From: Cudoniella acicularis
Lineage: Eukaryota; Ascomycota; Leotiomycetes; Helotiales; Helotiaceae
Length of the DNA: 12,805 nt
Assembly (NCBI GenBank): GCA_013054445.1
Contig: JAAMPI010001577.1
Span: 1-12,805 of the forward strand
Direction: 5' to 3'
Shown here: positions 9,680 through 12,805 of the stretch, piece after piece
Layout of the letters: each line of letters opens with the position of its first letter
Position numbering within the stretch: position 1 is the stretch's first letter
The notes under the pieces: generated by a model
Database searches by the model: none
What the model saw: only the letters and a program-made list of their open reading frames with translations
What the model was told of the DNA's origin: nothing
Made by a program: the position numbers and the translations under genes

Positions 9680-9928
9680 CTTGAACGTCGAAGGCTGCTT
9701 GGTCTGGATTTTTGTGTTCTTCAAAGGTGATTGCAACTGAACGCTCGAAGCTAACTAGTCTGGGGTAAAGGATCACGGGAAGAAGTATCAGTCACGTGAT
9801 TCTTCGCTAAAAAAAAATCTTAGCGTGCCGCACTGATTTGCCCACACAAGAAATTCAACCTCGAAATTCCCAAAAGCTTGACGACTTCACGACAAACCTC
9901 CCGACAACAGCATCGACAACCCGCCACG
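9680..9928. promoter_or_regulatory. Divergent RCC1-like / RPL7 promoter with TCACGTGA and poly(A) tract
   Basis: The 249 bp gap between divergent starts contains a perfect palindrome TCACGTGA at 9792-9799 (CACGTG E-box core, the Cbf1/bHLH type site) and a run of nine A at 9809-9817. Both lie upstream of the RPL7 start; a poly(dA) tract near a ribosomal protein promoter is a common nucleosome-excluding element. The exact factor is not known. Confidence 0.5.
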
Positions 9929-11660
9929 ATGCCTGCCCCCAAGCAAACCAGTTCCGCCACTCCAGCACAAGTCTCAAAGACGTACGATTCCCCAATTCCT
10001 TCGAAGAGCTGATCGACGTGTTGGGTTCAGATAGTCGGCCGTCCTCTCGCTGGATTACCACGGCATCGCAAGTCAGCTCCAGAGTGACCGATACCTGGCA
10101 GCCAGCTCGACTCTTCCCGAGCTGCTCCCTCGTCGACCCAGGTCTAATCAGCTTGCGTTCCGAGAGACGTAGCACGGGGTTTTGAGGTTGAAGATTCGTT
10201 CTTCTCTTCCAAATTTATTGCCGCACACACAATCTCTGTACTGCCAATGTAAATTGCGCAGGTTACGAAATGTTGTCCCATGTGTCGCGCATCTATCTTG
10301 GACTATGTCCAGGGTCTTGTTGGATGAGGCTCAATGTCAATTGGTTAAATCTTGCTGCGATTCTTTTTTCGCGAAAGGATCTCCCCTCTTGACATCTCAC
10401 TGATCAAATTCATACCTCGAGTTAGCCATCTGCGAGAATGCCGCACTTTGCTGCAATTCTCACTCGGCGCTCTTCTCCATACAAAGTATGTGGGACCAAA
10501 GACTAACCTGAAACAGAAGCGTCCCAACCGCCGACCAAATTCTCGTCCCTGAGACCCTCTTGAAGAAGCGCAAGAGCCAAGAGAAGGCCAGAGAGGAGAA
10601 GTCCGCCGAGCTCGAGAAGAAGCGAAAGGTTCGTGCTATATTTTTTTGAAACACATGGGGCACATCAAGAGACTATTATGATGCATAACACCACTTTTGC
10701 GACTAGACATTACGGTGTCGATGTTGTCGCCAAATTAACCATCTTTCGGGTCTGAACTGTCATCGAGAATGTTACCTATGTGTTCAATGTTCATACAAAA
10801 TCTCATGCTAACTATGCGAATCACAGGTGCAAAAGGAGAAGCGTGGTGTCATCTTCAAGCGTGCCGAGAAGTACGTCAAGGAGTACCGTGACCAGGAGCG
10901 TGAGAAGATCCGTCTGCAACGACTGTCAAAGCAAGAGGGCTCTTTCTACATCCCGGCCGAGGAGAAGTTGGTCTTTGTTGTCCGTATTAAGGGGTAAGTC
11001 GCCGAATTCATTCCCATGCTCCGCGTTGATGCTAACGCCCACCAAGTATCAACAAGATCGCTCCAAAGCCCCGAAAGATCCTTCAACTCCTCCGTCTTCT
11101 CCAAATCAACAATGGTGTTTTCGTCCGCATGACAAAGGCTACTCTTGAGATGTTGAAGGTCGTCGAGCCCTGGATTGCCTATGGATACCCCAACCTCAAG
11201 ACTGTCCGCGAGCTCATCTACAAGCGTGGATATGGAAAGGTCGAGAAGCAACGTATCCCTCTTACCGACAACTCCATTATCGAGAACAGCCTTGGCAAGT
11301 ACGGCATCGTGTGCATCGAGGATTTGATCCACGAGATTTTCACCGTTGGCCCCAACTTCAAGCAAGCTGCCAACTTCCTGTGGCCCTTCAAGCTCAGCAA
11401 CCCAACTGGTGGATTTAGATCAAGAAAGTTCCGGTGAGTCTTATTCCCATATTCAACTGCTATTTTCCCCCTCGGAGCTATTTCAGGATTTTACCCTTTC
11501 GTCCTCATTTTTGAGGGGCCAAGACAACCCCAAAACTCCCAGCTCCTTATTTATTTTACTTGAATGTACAATGCTAACTGAAGGAAGTCATTTTGTTGAG
11601 GGGGGCGATCTCGGAAATCGGGAGGACAAGATCAATGCTCTGATCCGCCAAATGAACTAG
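9929..11660 (+). CDS. rpl7: 60S ribosomal protein L7 (uL30)
   Basis: Proposed exons: 9929-9981, 10517-10628, 10827-10993, 11047-11433, 11588-11660 (792 nt, 263 aa). Introns are 535, 198, 53 and 154 nt; branch sites such as GACTAAC (10501-10507) and TGCTAAC (about 11573) are clear. Family-diagnostic stretches include [107 protein letters not shown] and the closing [20 protein letters not shown]7 is an rRNA-binding protein of the large subunit. The protein is about 15 residues longer than usual because of a Ser/Thr/Pro-rich N-terminus encoded by exon 1 ([17 protein letters not shown]). Splitting the first few codons from the body by a long intron is common in fungal ribosomal protein genes. Intron 2 hosts a snoRNA. 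Confidence 0.95.
10674..10761 (+). ncRNA. Intronic box C/D snoRNA in RPL7 intron 2 (snR39/snR39b-like)
   Basis: Box C is ATGATGC at 10678-10684 (consensus RUGAUGA with a change in the last base). Box D is CTGA at 10752-10755, 78 nt from the start of box C. Directly upstream of box D, 10738-10751 (ACCATCTTTCGGGT) is complementary over 14 bases to the universally conserved 25S/28S rRNA stretch ACCCGAAAGATGGT. A perfect 7-bp external stem, AACACAT at 10650-10656 with ATGTGTT at 10778-10784, would bring the boxes together. A terminal stem next to the boxes is weak, and D'/C' boxes are uncertain (possible C' near 10717-10723). In budding yeast, RPL7A and RPL7B introns host snR39 and snR59, which guide 2'-O-methylation in this same rRNA segment, so host and guide both agree. 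The ends are approximate. Confidence 0.8.
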
Positions 11661-12036
11661 GTTTTGGGATGGTTTGGGCACGGGATTTGTTTGTTTGCTT
11701 TAGCCACGGCTTGCACGGCGTAAAGAAAGCACCAAAAGAATGAACGACATCACAAAGCCCCAGAGTTGCTCTATATTGACATTTTTCTTGTGTAAAAATT
11801 CCGTGACCCTCTTCTGTGTTTCAACTCACCTACGACCCTGACGTGGTGTAACAAGTGTCTTTTCGGAATGCGTTGATAGAGCATAATTGGATATTTACAA
11901 GGAGTATCCTAAGCCTTCAGGGACATCTTTGACAATGGTAGTGAGACGGTAAAAGAATAACCCAGTACTGCAGAAAGGTTGTTACCTGTAGACGGTTTCT
12001 GCGCAGGCTATTCAACTTGTCAAGTCCCTTTCCTAG
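11661..12036. other. RPL7 3' flank, no gene seen
   Basis: These 376 bp after the RPL7 stop presumably include its 3' UTR and terminator. No AATAAA, coding frame or RNA gene is apparent. From about 12018 the sequence drifts into units resembling the tandem array that follows. Confidence 0.5.
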
Positions 12037-12324
12037 TGTGGACTACTCTCCTTCTGTAACGTACTTGTAGGCTTCTCTCCTCTTGTGGATCGCTCTCCTC
12101 GATTGCTCTCCTTTTGTGGATAATTCTTCTTCTGTAGCTTACTCACCTCTTGTGAGCTACTCACCTTTTGTGATTCTTCTTTGGTAGGTTACTGGATTAC
12201 TACTCTTGCGAGTTACTATCCTATTGTGGATTACTCTCTTCGATTACTCTCGTTTTGTAGATTACTCTTTTGTGGATTACTCACCTCTTGTGGACTATTC
12301 TCCTTTTGTAAGCTCCCCCCTCAT
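12037..12324. repeat. Imperfect 18-bp tandem array (minisatellite)
   Basis: About 16-18 degenerate units follow the consensus TGTGGATTACTCTCCTYT. Clear copies begin at about 12037, 12084, 12115, 12150, 12226, 12270 and 12289, separated by shorter derivatives (for example GATTGCTCTCCTTT or TGTAGATTACTCTTT) that have lost several bases. Neither strand stays open through it, so it is not coding. It lies between RPL7 and the transposon remnant and may be either an independent minisatellite or subterminal repeats of the element. Confidence 0.75.
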
Positions 12325-12337
12325 GTAAGTAAGAGCT

Positions 12338-12358
12338 TGGGCCATTAGATGCGGCCCA
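12338..12358. repeat. Short inverted repeat between array and transposon
   Basis: TGGGCC (12338-12343) and GGCCCA (12353-12358) form a 6-bp perfect stem around a 9-nt loop. It sits just outside the AT-rich tail of the transposon remnant. A terminal-repeat role is possible, but the other end of the element is outside the window. Confidence 0.4.
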
Positions 12359-12805
12359 CTTAACCGAGAACCATGAAAACACCCACTCTTTTATAAAAGC
12401 TACAACAAATACAATTATAATTATTTTAGCTTAAGATTAAAGTATTTTAATTAATAGTAGCCATTCCACGTACTTCAATCACATATTCAAGTTTACACGT
12501 CAATTGCTTAGTATAATGACGGAAGTCACGTAGGTCTACCTGGTCCTAAAGCTTCTACAACTCCCTACACAAATCCTCCCTATTTTTTAGTACGTACGCT
12601 AATTGCTTTAGCTGTTCTTTTATCCACCGCTATACCTTCTCAATTAGGTTCAAGTCTGGCGAACAAGGGGGCCAATTAAAGCCACGGATCCCATGTGATA
12701 ACCGGGGTAGTCGTGCACTCCCTGCATACCACCTTTGCGCCGTCCTTTCCATAAAGATATACTCTGGCCCTAGAGTATCAAAAAGGGGAAAGACAATAGG
12801 TTCAA
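12359..12805 (-). mobile_element. Tc1/mariner element remnant, 3' portion
   Basis: The segment holds the C-terminal transposase remnant plus an AT-rich tail (about 12388-12460) after its stop codon. The element runs off the right edge, so its 5' half and outer terminal repeat cannot be seen. The left border is only a guess: no matching terminal repeat pair or TA duplication can be shown. Confidence 0.6.
12447..12805 (-). pseudogene. Decayed Tc1/mariner (DDE_3) transposase, C-terminal part
   Basis: Reading the minus strand from 12805 down to the stop at 12449-12447 gives FPLFDTLGPEYIFMER, ARLPRLSHGIRGFNWPPCSPDLNLIEKV, then QLKQLAYVLKNREDLCREL and DFRHYTKQLTCKLEYVIEVRGMATIN. The NWPPxSPDLNxIE signature with the final catalytic Glu, the HGIRGF lead and the VRGMATI end are typical of fungal Tc1-like transposases of the DDE_3 family. 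Three in-frame stops interrupt it (12632-12630, 12557-12555, 12548-12546). The segment after FME, where the second catalytic Asp is expected, is scrambled by small insertions (ATG at 12752-12750). The copy is therefore non-functional. Stops at Trp codons (TGG to TAG) fit CpA-to-TpA change, as in repeat-induced point mutation. Confidence 0.85.

Noticed and set aside
9838..10185. Plus-strand open frame of 115 codons across the RPL7 start
   Set aside because: It overlaps RPL7 exon 1 in another frame and runs into intron 1; composition is low in protein-like features and no ATG-based family match is seen.
10320..10399. Possible second box C/D snoRNA in RPL7 intron 1 (GGATGAG ... CTGA)
   Set aside because: Box C lacks the central T of RUGAUGA and the stretch before the D box matches no rRNA segment I recognise.
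10946..11365. Minus-strand open frame of 139 codons
   Set aside because: It is the antisense shadow of RPL7 exons 3-4, which are highly conserved coding sequence on the + strand.
12037..12324. CRISPR-like array
   Set aside because: Units are directly tandem, 18 bp, degenerate and without unique spacers, in a fungal genome.

Overview
The window looks like a piece of the nuclear genome of a filamentous ascomycete (Pezizomycotina; a leotiomycete is possible but unproven). The genes are compact and cut by 46-97 nt GT-AG introns, many with CTAAC or CTGAC-like branch points just before the acceptor. The proteins are typical eukaryotic and fungal families, and the right edge holds a decayed Tc1/mariner copy with RIP-like stop codons. 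No operons, CRISPR, bacterial or phage features are seen. All exon models are hand-built from splice signals, reading frame and family resemblance. No database search was run.

Layout, left to right, with strands strictly alternating. (1) + CENP-I/Mis6 inner-kinetochore protein, eight exons, 2-2528. (2) - small subunit of serine palmitoyltransferase (ssSPT/Tsc3 type), three exons, 2822-3328. (3) + mitochondrial GGQ-domain release-factor-like protein (MTRFR/Rso55 type), two exons, 3613-4169. (4) - F-box protein with a leucine-rich C-terminal region, two exons, 4673-6458. (5) + Rad9 checkpoint clamp subunit, seven exons, 6754-8404. (6) - RCC1-repeat protein, possibly ATS1-like, one exon, 8588-9679. 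(7) + 60S ribosomal protein L7 (uL30), five exons, 9929-11660. The second RPL7 intron carries a box C/D snoRNA whose guide is complementary to a conserved 25S rRNA stretch. (8) 11661-12805 has no intact gene: an imperfect 18-bp tandem array at about 12037-12324, then the 3' part of a dead Tc1/mariner transposase on the - strand.

The genes do not form a pathway. Kinetochore assembly, sphingolipid synthesis, mitochondrial ribosome rescue, ubiquitin ligase targeting, DNA damage checkpoint, an RCC1 protein and translation are independent housekeeping roles. The alternating strands create three divergent pairs sharing 249-295 bp promoters (ssSPT/mtRF, F-box/Rad9, RCC1/RPL7) and three convergent pairs (CENP-I/ssSPT, mtRF/F-box, Rad9/RCC1).

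No convincing new multi-gene system was found. The points most worth a second look are the intronic snoRNA and its predicted target register, the 18-bp array beside the transposon, and the three ACGCG cores in the Rad9 promoter.
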